Shown here piece by piece: positions 12,301-22,200 of a stretch of DNA of 64,000 nt. The DNA is from Schistosoma haematobium (taxonomy: Eukaryota > Platyhelminthes > Trematoda > Strigeidida > Schistosomatidae), in contig NC_067195.1 of NCBI RefSeq assembly GCF_000699445.3, positions 14,754,787 to 14,818,786 on the forward strand. Direction: 5' to 3'. The notes beneath the pieces were generated by a model that was given only the letters and a program-made list of their open reading frames with translations, searched no databases and was not told the origin of the DNA. Positions within the stretch are counted from its first letter, which is position 1; each line of letters starts with the position of its first letter. The translations under genes were made by a program, and so were the position numbers.

Positions 12301-15300
12301 ACAATTAGCAATAACACATGTGCGAAGTTAAGACATTTCGACCATGGAAACTAGAAGTGCTAGGGTGAGAATTCGAATCTTTAATAGCTATTAGAAACCA
12401 ACTTTGGAGCATCTAATTCGTGTAGTGATAAACTAATCAACTTCTCTCTTTTTACTTTTGTTGTTTTGGCAGACTTCAATCTCGCTTAAATTTTGTTCCA
12501 TGGAACCGAGAAGGTTGGAAAGTTGGACATTGTTTAGTTCCACCAGTGGATCATAAATACTGTCTATTAGCTCTAGCTAACAACACTTCTATTCATGAAT
12601 CATTCAGTTTTATTTTGGAACGATTCTATAAACTATATAGGAAAAAGGTATGCCATGATTGGTTTTTTATTTTAATTAAATGTCTATTCAAAATCATGAT
12701 GTAAATTACATTTATTACTAACGTAAATTACTTTATTGGGATAGTTCCTTTAAAAACCAAATGGTTTTATCACAAAGATCACTAAAAACCAAGTAACGAT
12801 GGTTATGCCGTCAACAAGGAGTTTTAGTAGGAGGTTGGAATCGGCAACAAATACTTTACTATAGCATTGGATATTATTAGTCGTTTTAAACAGTAAAGTG
12901 AGTGAATTTTTAAATCAATGTTTCGATGGTGAATTTCCCTGTAACATCCTAATATTGGTGTAGCAGCGAACTAGGGTCATGATGGATGGTAGCCCCTAAA
13001 GAATCGAAGTAGTTGTTGAGCTCTTTTAAATATTCAGCTAATGACTGGTTATTATGTGAGAGAGTTGCCTCCAAATTTCATCTATTTCATCTTAACACAC
13101 ATAACCTGTTGGAATTGTCGAGTGATAAGACCTGAAATTAGCTTTTATATTATTTTTTTAACAAAACAACAATACGTGTAAAGCTTGAGTACGGTTTTGA
13201 ACATCAAATTGCACTAGCAAATGTTTATGTGCTCTTATAACAAAACAATTCATATATAACTTATCTACTACAATTATTCTGCTTATGGATAACTAGGTCG
13301 ATCGTAAACTGTTTCCTATTTGTGGACGCATATTAAACCAGTCGTTATTGTGCTCCTATTCCTTGAGATTTAATCATCGTCGTTGAGTTTACTACCTTAG
13401 ATATGAGTTTAACATAAACTAATCGTTTGATTTATCCGACCTTGGGTATATTGTTTTGGTGACTTTGATAAGTCATTGTGACAAAACTCTGGATATATTT
13501 TGTCATACAATAATTAAACTTGCCATTTATTGTGTTGTGTGAGAATGGTAGCAACAACGATGTATCCGACCTAATTTACTAAAGTAATGCTCTGTAAAGT
13601 CAACACAATTTGTTATGTTATCGTACTGACTGCAAGTAACTTATCAAATCGACTTCTGTACAACAAAACCTTAAATAACTCGCCACTTAAGAGCTAGACC
13701 GCTTTAAGCGCTGGTATAAAAATTTGTTTTGAGGTGCTTGTCAACAATATCATTTATTAAACACCGTTCCATGCAATTTTTTTATATGCCTCCAACAACT
13801 ATATTTGAAAATAACTGATGTAGTGACGTTATTTTTAGGATCGTACTCATTATTGGCCGTACCTAATACCTAGATGCAGTGGTAAAACTTGGAGGTCCTG
13901 ATGACACGAACTGTGTTATCTTAAACACTTGTTCTTTTAGGTCCTATCATTTCAGGCAGGTTCACTGAAGAACGGTAAGACTAAAGATCGAAACCCAAGG
14001 TGTGAGGGCGAAGTCGTGTTGTTAGTCTTAATGTACAGAAGTGTGACGGCAGTTTGGTGTTTTCCCTAAACAATTGGGACTGACAGCGACGCTGCCTTTT
14101 CTAAACGGAAAGTGGGATAAATTGATTCGCCTCACCTTGACCCACAGATTTCTGCTGACAGCGGCAAGGTCTAGAAAATACAGTGCTAAGGCTATTCACA
14201 AAAGAGACTATGTGTGACTGACATATAGTAGTCGTCTCTTATGGGTTAATATCATGCTCCTACTTCAAGACCACTGGTTTTTTTTAGTCCTATCAAAAGA
14301 GCATCTTCCCGTGGTATGGGCAGCTGGGAAGTGGCAATCACCATAATTTATCTAACAGTACTCGATATTACCTTGACTGCATATTAACTATTCACACGGT
14401 CCTAACAACTAAGATCTAAGTGCTGTTTAGTTTTTTTGTTTCCTGTTGAAAATGAAGGTACTAAAATATTAGATCTTCAAGGTCATTTGAAATATGTCCT
14501 TGTCCTGTAAAGTAACATGAAATAAAGGTGAGAAGTACATTATTCCGGTGAAGCAGATATGAACAAATTCTTATACTACTGTTTTCCTACTATAACTGTT
14601 TGCTGGAAAAGCCCTGTTGTCTCATAAATTAGCTATTCACTAATATCTATTTGGCTTCCCGCTTTATTGTTATTTGTCTGATGTAACAAGAGATAACTAA
14701 AGGTCAATAACCCTCCTCCACTTTCATCACACCCATCAAATTGAACTACTGTATATCATCAAGACACTGTTAAGACATTATGGACACTTTTATCACAATA
14801 GAGATACTGTTCCAAGGATTAATAGCTTGCTTGTAAATTATTTTACGGTTAATGAGTACAAGCCTATGTGCTTGGCTTTGGGCTACATATTTTTAGTGTG
14901 AGGGCTAGCAACACTATCTGGCCTTTTCAAGTCGAAATAGGCGAAAGGAGGATGAAAACTAATATATAATAATAATAATAATATAAAATTGTCAAACCAC
15001 TAGACTATCACACCATTAAACACTACTTGATGTCAGCATCTTTTTTAACTATCGATATGGGGTTGTGGAGATTGTTAAGTTTTTGATTGAGATCATGAAT
15101 TGATCGATGTTAGACCACCATTGAAAACATGGAAGCACTGGATGGCCGTTTAGTCGTAGTATGGTACTCCTCAACAGGGCGCATCCACGATCCCGCATGC
15201 GGGATTTGAACCCAGGTGGAGACAGGTATCTACCTCTGACAATGGAAGGTGGTCGCGCGACACTGTCAATTAGTTAAAGTAAGACACCAACACTGTTGGA

Positions 15301-15735
15301 TGCGGACTCAGTGGCCTGGCGGTTAAGCGTCCGCGCACAAGATCCTGGGTTCAAATTCCATGCGCGGAGTCGTGGATGCGCACTGCTGATGAGCTCCATA
15401 CTAGGACGAAACGGTCTTTCAGTTCTTCCAGGTTTTCAAAGGTGTTCTGACATCGATCGATTCATAATCTCAATCAAAAACGTGTTAATGCTGTGAAATT
15501 CTCTAAATTTACTTATTTTGTACGGCTTAAAACTTAATTAAGTTAAAAAAAGAACATGTCAATTTCATTGCAGGCACATTTACATCATTATACAACTGTC
15601 GACGGTTTTGATACTAGTATGTTTGAATCAAGCACTAATTCACTTCAGGAATTAATAACTCAATATACGGATTTTGAAAAACAGTCTAATGCACAAGCAC
15701 TACCAAATTTACCACAGTTAGAGATTATGGATTGA
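6383..15735 (+). CDS. TUBE1: Epsilon-tubulin (11 exons, 466 residues)
   Basis: Epsilon-tubulin is a centriole/basal-body tubulin needed for stable triplet microtubules. Exons by eye: 6383-6407, 6449-6522, 6560-6655, 6687-6802, 6844-6965, 7000-7066, 7096-7380, 9043-9180, 11552-11692, 12473-12647, 15574-15735. All phases join in frame, giving 466 residues (human TUBE1 is about 475). The start MTQSVFIQVGQCGNQIG follows the family. Other landmarks are KARALLVDMEEGVVNEIL, the GTP-binding signature GGGTGSG (split by intron 5), DDDVVTSPYN, ADCVLPIDN, KPFDDMNNIVAN, FEGTMNVDLNEISMNLVPFP, LANNTSIHESF and KKAHLHHY. The first six introns are 29-41 nt; the last four are 0.8-2.9 kb and carry mobile elements. 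Intron 9 has a GC donor. The protein family is certain; individual splice sites are read by eye. Confidence 0.95.
9293..9430 (-). repeat. RTE-like LINE 3'-end fragment
   Basis: Lies in epsilon-tubulin intron 7-8 region (exon 8 ends at 9180). Read on the minus strand it ends in the A-rich AAATAAATAA tail seen at 56075-56105 and at 10150-10176. Its GGGATACTGCCCGGGTGCCC segment is shared with 38905-38935. It is followed by a run rich in TTA triplets. Confidence 0.55.
9686..9996 (+). repeat. 55-bp imperfect direct repeat flanking a 74-codon frame
   Basis: Two copies of about 55 bp (9687-9741 and 9942-9996, about six differences by eye), both containing CTTGACAAAATTAAC and ending near GGTGCTATAAA or GGTGCCATAAA. 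Between them an open frame (9744-9968) runs into the second copy and ends DLDKINCK; the first copy also ends a frame with LDKINRK. The frame starts with ATG but a pyrimidine-AG just before the body looks like a splice acceptor, so it could be a captured exon. I do not recognise the protein. It lies in an intron of the tubulin gene, same strand. Confidence 0.5.
10126..10187 (+). mobile_element. 40-bp LINE 3'-end micro-insertion with 11-bp target duplication
   Basis: The 11-mer GGTTAGAGGGC occurs at 10126-10136 and again at 10177-10187. The 40 bp between them are the extreme 3' end of the LINE family seen at 56066-56105 (CAATATTTATGTGTTCAAAT then AAATAAATAA). This is the pattern left when target-primed reverse transcription stops almost at once. 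Confidence 0.8.
13940..14345 (+). repeat. RTE-like LINE 5' region fragment
   Basis: In the last intron of the tubulin gene. It shares TCAGGCAGGTT...GAAGAACGGTAAG, GAAGTCGTGTT and GACAGCGACGCTGCCTT with 58355-58500, and GGCAGCTGGGAAGTG with 59050-59073. The portion corresponding to 58600-58900 is missing, so it is an internally deleted 5' piece. Confidence 0.7.
14966..14984. repeat. AAT microsatellite
   Basis: Short run of TAA triplets next to an AT-rich stretch. Confidence 0.7.
15058..15240 (-). mobile_element. Hammerhead-carrying tRNA-derived SINE, antisense in tubulin intron 10
   Basis: On the minus strand: a tRNA-like B box GGGTTCAAATCC (15203-15214), then GGATGCGC, a decayed hammerhead, then the family tail ending AACAATCTCCACAACCCC (start 15059). 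The hammerhead reads CTGTTGAGGA instead of CTGCTGAGGA and has TAAAC for GAAAC, so two essential bases are lost; self-cleavage is not expected. It abuts a plus-strand copy of the same family head to head. Confidence 0.8.
15241..15495 (+). mobile_element. Hammerhead-carrying tRNA-derived SINE, sense in tubulin intron 10
   Basis: Begins with the 5' extension seen at 37640-37700 (opposite strand), then GGATGCGGACTCAGTGGCC, which contains a tRNA-like A box (TGGCCTGGCGG, 15310-15320), a B box GGTTCAAATTCC (15348-15359), the hammerhead (15374-15425), and a tail ending in the ATCTCAATCAAAAAC segment. Not a tRNA gene: no anticodon arm or acceptor stem closes. Pol III transcription is inferred from the boxes. 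Confidence 0.85.
15374..15425 (+). ncRNA. Hammerhead ribozyme, core intact, helices weakened
   Basis: GGATGCGCACTG is helix I, CTGATGA the conserved core, CTCCATACTAGGAC helix II and loop, GAAAC the second core strand. Helix II has a mismatch (C against A) and a wobble because TC became CT. The family's palindrome CGGCCGTC that forms helix III and the cleavage site has decayed to CGGTCTTT. Core bases are present but activity is doubtful. Confidence 0.7.
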
Positions 15736-16029
15736 ATTTATTCGCAATTGTAAATACATTTTTTAGAACTATTTCTTGCAGAATGTACTTTATTGCATTT
15801 ATTAGTTTTTATATTATTCTTGTATACTTAAAGCTTGTATAATTTGTGATGATTATTCTTGTAAATGTGACCTCCATGTTTTGAACTTCTTCGTTACGTT
15901 TTAAGACGATAATATAATTTCATCTTAGTACAAAAAAGCTATTAGGTTTAAATGTACTTCAGTTATGGTTTTCACGTCATAACAAGTGTTTTATTATTTA
16001 TTTTTTATTATTATCAGCTTTAATCAATA

Positions 16030-16302
16030 TTATATTTTTTGGTACAATATAGGATTCTCAGCGTAAAGTATTTCAACAAGTTTCCGTTTCTTTCTTCTTG
16101 GTCGGTCCTGGCGATAAATATTGAGTGATCTCCAGTTAGATGTTAACAGTTCACTAAATGAACATCTGAATAATGTGCATTCTTTCCGTTGTATATTGCC
16201 AGCAACCACATTGTCTCTTATTGAGTTTTTTGTATCTTTGACAACGAAAGCTTGTACACTTTTCAGAAACGCAGCAGAATAGGTTATGCGATTAATAAAC
16301 AT
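16030..16302 (-). CDS. Small basic protein of 90 residues, unrecognised
   Basis: An ATG frame (16302 to stop at 16030-16032) convergent with epsilon-tubulin. The first 24 residues (MFINRITYSAAFLKSVQAFV) could be a mitochondrial import signal; near the C-terminus is a basic run DRPRRKKRKLVEIL. Codon and amino-acid use look protein-like. The minus strand just after the stop holds several AATAAA signals (plus-strand 15988-16012). The ATG is 49 bp from that of an opposite frame at 16352. I cannot name a family; it may be a small mitochondrial protein or chance. Confidence 0.4.
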   Translation of the reverse strand: MFINRITYSAAFLKSVQAFVVKDTKNSIRDNVVAGNIQRKECTLFRCSFSELLTSNWRSLNIYRQDRPRRKKRKLVEILYAENPILYQKI

Positions 16303-16351
16303 AGTGATATATTAAAACAAACAAAAATAGATAACTTGTTGAAATATCTAG

Positions 16352-16540
16352 ATGGCAGGAACAGGTAGCCCAGATGATCAAGCAGGCCGCCCTTGCCCTA
16401 GTAGTGATATGCTGCTTGTAGCAAACAATAAAGTTATTGACTTCTTGTTATTAGTTCCACTTGTCGAAATGACTACAGATAGAAAGTTACATTTCACACT
16501 ATTTCATCTACCAAAAAATATTATTTTATATTTAGCATAA
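16352..16540 (+). CDS. Possible short frame, head to head with the 16030-16302 frame
   Basis: ATG frame of 62 codons beginning MAGTGSPDDQAGRPCPSSDM. The first 30 residues look protein-like; the rest is AT-rich and might be intron (possible GTTATT donor near 16431, ACAG acceptor near 16476). It could be the first exon of a gene cut by the LINE that begins about 16560. No family recognised. Confidence 0.25.
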   Translation: MAGTGSPDDQAGRPCPSSDMLLVANNKVIDFLLLVPLVEMTTDRKLHFTLFHLPKNIILYLA

Positions 16541-16559
16541 CTCCGCCTATTAGCTCTTC

Positions 16560-18205
16560 TAGCAGTACTGCCGGTCGCAAGCCCGGGCAAAGGAGTAGGG
16601 TTGGGCATGGGGTCGGCAACCCCATTCCGTAGAATACAACCTTACTAAAAAACTGCCAACCAGATTAAACCACTTAAACTGTGTCCTGGGAGTTTGAAGG
16701 AAGAATTATAACGCCTCATGATGAAAGCCGAGATTCATGAGGCCGATGAACCTTCCTACAACTAGAGCTACAATCAATATAGGTACATGGAGCGTGCAGA
16801 CAATGTGACAGGCCGAGAAGAACAGTCAAATAGCAACAGAAATGAGGAGATACAACTTGGCCGTACTCGGAATCAGTACTCGAAACCCATTGGACCCAAA
16901 TTGGACAGCAAAGACTAGATACCAGGGAGATGCTGCTGTACTCTGTTCACTATTAAGAAGATGCTCCACACACCCAGGGAGTTGCTCTGCTGTCCAAAGA
17001 AGCACGTAAAGCACTTGTGGGATGGAAATCTCATGGGCCCAGGATCACCAAAGCGTCTTTTAAAACAATAGAGAGAATTACAATGAACGTTGTCCAGTGT
17101 TATTTACCCACAAGTGATAGCAACGACGACGACAAAAACCAGTTCTATGAGAGGCTGCAATCGATCATAGCGAAGTACTCAGGAAAGTGCCTGGCCATCC
17201 TGATGAGAGATCTATATTCCCACACAAACGCGTGAACAAAACTACATGGATGTCATCGGACCAAACCACATAGAACCAGAATGAACATGTTTGGATCAGT
17301 AAAAAATCCAGAAGGACAATGGAAGACGTCAGAACCAGGAGAGGAGCTGACATAGCCTCAAATCACCACTTAGTTGTGGCCAAGATGAAACTGAAGTTAA
17401 AGAAGCAATCGACAAATGGACAAACAGGATTACAAAAATTCAATTCAACCTTCCTACGAGCCACTAACAAACTTGACGAATTCAAGATAACTCTCAACAT
17501 CAGGTTTCAAGCTTTACATACTCTACGGGAAGAAGAAGAAACTACTATGGAGGACAACTGCAAAGGGATAAAAGTAGCATTAACTCCAATGTGTCAGGGG
17601 GTACTGGACCGCAAGGAGCATCATCATAAGGAATGGATCTCTATCGAAACCCTGGACAAGATTCAAGAAAGAAAGAACAAGAAGACAATAATTAACAACA
17701 GTCGAACAAGATCACAGTAAGTCAAGCCACGTGCTGAATATACATAAGCAAACAAGCAAGTGAACAGGAGCATTAGAGTCGACAAGCAGAAATACGTGGA
17801 AGACCTAGCAACGACAGCGAATAGGCTTCAAGAGAAGGAGATCGTCAACATCATTTGGAATTCATACAACGGACTACACTTCAGAGTAGTGCATGGAGGA
17901 CAGCTGACTGATGCACTCCAGGTAAGGACCAGAGTCAGATATGGTTGCTTACTCTCCCCCTATCTCTTTCTTCTGGTGGTCGACTGGATTGTGAAGACCT
18001 CGACATCTGAGAGGAAACACGGAATACAATGGACAGCTCGGAATTAATTAGATTTTGGACTTTCGCAGATGATCTGACTCTTCTATCCCATACACACGAA
18101 CAAGTGCAGATGAAGACAACTAGTGTGTAGTAAACAAAACAAGAGCGGGGACAATCGGGTGTATTTGACACTAAATCACAGAGCATCTCACTAAAATCTG
18201 AAAAC
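16560..18205 (+). mobile_element. RTE-like LINE (SR2-type), internally deleted and broken
   Basis: Starts with the family's 5' segment (GCCCGGGCAAAGGAG, GGGGTCGGCAACCCCAT), also seen at 38720-38790. Broken frames then give the endonuclease start (INIGTWNVQTM, MRRYNLAVLGIS), HGPRITKASFKTIE, NVVQCYLPTSDSNDDD, a linker frame from 17319 (MEDVRTRRGADIASNHHLVV, EWISIETLDKIQERKNKKT), then a jump into the reverse transcriptase (NIIWNSYNGLHFRVVHGGQL, VRYGCLLSPYLFLLVVDWI, FADDLTLLSHTHEQ). The central part between the linker and the RT fingers is deleted. Several stops and frameshifts: a dead copy. Confidence 0.85.
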
Positions 18206-18384
18206 CACATAGTGAATAGTTCATTTGCAAAATATCAATCCATCATATCAAACTTGACTGTTCCTGTTGCAAACATCCATCCATTGTCTCAGATTTCATT
18301 GTTCATGAATTTTCATACGAATTGCGTTTCATTCCCGTTCTTTCCTTATCGACCTTCTACTTAAATATATACTACTTATGTGGA

Positions 18385-18600
18385 TATAAGTAACCCACAC
18401 CACAAGTGTAGCAACAGTCTCCGCATCGGACAGAGGGAGAAGCAAGATCCTCAAATAGAATACGGAAAACACCAATCCAACTTCCTTGATTATGAAAAAG
18501 CATTGTGCAGTGCGGATAGGAGCACTTTATTAAAACTTCTTCGACACTATGATTTACCTGAGAAAATCGTTCTCCATGAAGAGTAACAGGCGTAAACAAA
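18385..18600 (+). mobile_element. Scrambled RTE-like LINE scrap
   Basis: Fragments of the same LINE in an order that differs from the full element: a piece matching the RT thumb (ATVSASD, then ILK-like and NTENTNP-like sequence in another frame) is followed by an earlier RT block (LDYEKALCSADRSTLLKLLR, HYDLPEKIV). Either two truncated insertions or a rearrangement. Confidence 0.65.
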
Positions 18601-18794
18601 TTCATGTAGCACACGACAATTTCATGCAGTTCCATGTAGGGACTTTCAACACGATAGCATAGTTAGCTTACTTGAATGAGCAACTGACCCTTTCCTATTC
18701 ATTGAAATCCATCCCATATTGTGAGAGATTACGGATATCCATCATCGTTAAGATAATCAAATGGACTTTGAAATAATAGCATTCGAATAAGGTT

Positions 18795-18905
18795 TCATTT
18801 TGTGGATAAAAACACAGTACTGGACGGCCGTTTCGTTCTAGTATGGGACTCCTCAGCAGTGCGCATCCACGATCCCGCACCCCGCGGGATTCGAACCCAG
18901 GACCA
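18795..18905 (-). mobile_element. Hammerhead SINE fragment downstream of unc-45
   Basis: Minus-strand copy truncated at the 5' side just before the B box (GGTTCGAATCCCG, 18886-18898), followed by the hammerhead and cut soon after it. Immediately beyond (18906-18960) is a plus-strand tail piece of the same family (CATGATTTCAATCTGTGAAA, ATCTCCGCAAACCCC). It lies about 350 nt past the unc-45 stop, in the sense orientation. Confidence 0.8.
18810..18868 (-). ncRNA. Hammerhead ribozyme with complete core (G at position 7)
   Basis: Minus strand: GGATGCGCACTG, CTGAGGA, GTCCCATACTAGAAC, GAAAC, GGCCGTC, CAGTAC. All invariant core bases (CUGANGA, GAAA, cleavage triplet GUC) are present; position 7, where any base is tolerated, is G. 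Helix III is the minimal palindrome ACGGCCGU. Helix I (GCACUG/CAGUAC) and helix II (GUCC/GAAC) each have one mismatch. Activity, perhaps as a dimer, is plausible but inferred. Confidence 0.75.
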
Positions 18906-19251
18906 ACTGACTCATGATTTCAATCTGTGAAAATTTCTAAAATCTCCGCAAACCCCTTCTGATAGAAACACAGTAAACGAAAATACTTTATAATTAAGAA
19001 AAGTACGCATTTCTAAAATAACTATGTGTAGGTAAATATAAACAGAAAAAAGCATCTATGAGATATAAATTATATTTAAGGCAACATGCGGTGGGCTTTA
19101 ATTGATAAATTCGGTAAAAATACTAACAAATAAAAGTTTTCATAAAATAAATCAACATGCATGAAAACCAGTAAATAATTTTTTTAAAGTAAAAATTGGA
19201 AATGCGTATGTCTGACTTGTTCATTGTTATTTCAACGACTATTTCTTCTCA

Positions 19252-22200
19252 TTAGTTCGGAATTTTCTGCACAAGTCCAAGCTCTCTTAAACGTTCTAAA
19301 GCTTTTTTGGAACATTCTCTTGTGCTCTCACGATCTTTTTGTTCTAATTCCCGAATACGTCCATCACTGCACCCGGGATACAAAGGTTTAATATCCGGTA
19401 GCACTTGATCCGCCGGATCGATATCTGGCAATAGACTCAATGATAATAGAACTTCAAACATGTTTGATTTGCAAAAGTATTCACCAAGAGATCGTTCACC
19501 ATGTAGAACAAAGTTTTGCAAGATATGAGCGGCTCGATGTTGTAACGCGCATGAAAAGTGCCCAGCTAGTGTTTGAATAATCTCAAACCATGAGGAGACC
19601 TAGTTATTTAAAGAAAAACAATGGACCGAAATAGTTTACAAGAATTAATTTTGTTAAAATTATTACACCTAGTGTTTTGTATTGACTTAATTGTTTTCAA
19701 TGTTGAAATTGTTTGGACGCATTAATATTTGTCGACAACTTACTCGGATTTATATATGATGAAACTATGGACTATCAATAAAGTGGTGAAATAATTTATA
19801 GTCAAATTTTCAAGTTATTCATGATTTCTGAGTCTGAATGCGGTCGATCTAAGACTGTTAGGTGTTTCTGTTATGTAGGCAACTTATTAATCGCATTTAC
19901 CTTTCTTGATCACTTGTGGTTAAAGCATTTGGCTTTTCGCCACTACATGGCACGTTCGAACCCCGCTTCACCTACTTTAGTTTAGGCAACTGAGTAGTAT
20001 CATTAGCCCTCATATTTAAGGCATGATTCGCACCTGGTACATAAGTATATTATATACACATTATATATAGAGATGTTTGAACCAACTTCAAATAAAATTA
20101 TTTGAAAAAATTTGGGCGTTGGGTGAATGGTGACCGTTATTATTAGAAATTTTTACTCTTCAATAAGTGGAAATTTAAAAAAATTGTTTTTATTAACTTT
20201 TCGCTATTTTAAGCTAATAACGTTAGCAAAGTAATGGCATATAACAGATTTTCAATAATGATGTATGTATGTTTAATAAATTCTGAAGGAACCTACTGAA
20301 ATCGCTTCACCTGGAAGACGATCATGATAACATAAAATTATATCCACTCTCCTTCTTATATTACTATTTTTACAGTAAGTAGTTTTGTAGGAGATAGAAT
20401 GTAACTTGTAATGAAATTTAGGACAAGCGTTTCGTCCTATTTCGGACTCATCAGCTGGATGTACCTGCTACACCCCTGAGTTGCTGTTGACCTCGGGACT
20501 GAAATCAAGTACTGTTTGCTTCAAACGCCGTCGCTTTGTCCACTTAACTACTGAGTCCAGTTAGCGATCCATTTATACAATGAGTATAAGTTTTCATTTA
20601 ATTTAAAATGGTTTAGATTATCCCGTTAATGATACAAAAACATCTTAAAAATTTATCCACAAATAAAACATGGTTAGTTCGCAATTTGTTTTCGTGAATT
20701 GGAAACTTTTTCGTTCTGTCAAACTCACATTAGTAATTTTCCGTATAATCCCTGGATCATATGACATACTGGCCAAAGCTCCAGAAGCTGCACGTACAAG
20801 AAGTAAATCATCTAATTCTCCACAATATAAAACTAGCAATTTTACACGTTCTGTAGGACATGTAAGATATGATAATTTCTTAGCTAAATCTATATCATCC
20901 AAAGGAATAGTACCACCGGAAGATATAACAAAGCCATGAGATCGAGCTAAATTAGCTACACATTCTGTTGCAGCTCTCCTGATCATTGGATGATCTTCAA
21001 AAAGACAGTGATCAATTAACGGTAATCCATGTTCTGCCATGATACGATAACTGAGAAATAAACAAGAAACGATAGGAAATCATTGAAAAAGTGAATATCA
21101 ATTAACTGTACAAAATATTTCCGTTGAAAATGTCTTTCACATTGTGGAAATTAATTAAAAAGACAATTCGGTCCTTTACTTTTGTATTTCAATAACCCTG
21201 AAAACAAATTGAATAGTAACAAACAGTATATTCTGTTTCCATATTATACAAAAACAAAGATTTAATTACCGACATAGGAAGTGGTATCGTGAATGTTCAC
21301 CGCTTAGAAGTCTTATTGTCGTTTAATGCCCTATGATTTTTTAAAATGTATTCCTAATAGATAAATTTAGCCTGAGAATACTTGTAATAACTAATTTGGT
21401 AAATCCCATCGAAAAATTATCCAGAATATCACTATGTTTTGCACTCCAAGGCTTACTGTTTGTGTTTTGTATCCAATTAATGGTCGACTGAATTAAGAAT
21501 ACAGCAACCATAATCATTACTTATGCACCAATCCGATAGCTACCAAAAATTTCGAACTATTAACGTATATTAACTTAGTGTTTAATGTGTGAGTTATTAA
21601 GGTTAACGTACTTGCTTTTTTTCGAATTTCGATATCTAACCTTCCTTTATTCATATCTTCATGCAAGAATTTGATGTTTTTCGGAGCATAGGATAACACA
21701 AAATAACTTAAATTATTATCCGATCCGGTCAGTTAAGCCTGACAATAATTCTATACTATACAGGTGGTTTGTGGAGATTGTTGAATTTCATAGCTAGCAC
21801 CACGGACCGCTCCTAGTTAATTATGAAATTCAACAATCTCCACAAACCCCATATATAATAATAATCATATGCTCCCAAGTGTCCAATTTAGAGAGGTAAT
21901 TCCAGGAGTTTTAGTTAGAAGCCGTGTCCAGTGGAGTTCGACTGTGTCAATTGTGAGACAGTTACCCGCCAGTGACATTGAAAGACGGTTCATCAATATC
22001 ACGAATTGATTGAAGTTAGACGCGTAAGCTATCGGATGCGAACTCAGTAGTCTAAAGATTGAACGCTGACCATAAAACCTAAAAGCTCAGGGTTAGATTG
22101 GCAGAGGAGCAATGAGTGCAAACTGCTGAGTTGAATACTATGATGAAACAGCTGTCCAGTGCTTTCTGATTTTCAGTGGTTGTTTAACTAAAATCAGCCT

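Noticed and set aside
15296..15360. tRNA gene on the plus strand
   Set aside because: A and B boxes are present but no anticodon arm or acceptor stem closes, and the sequence recurs with a hammerhead behind it: a SINE head.
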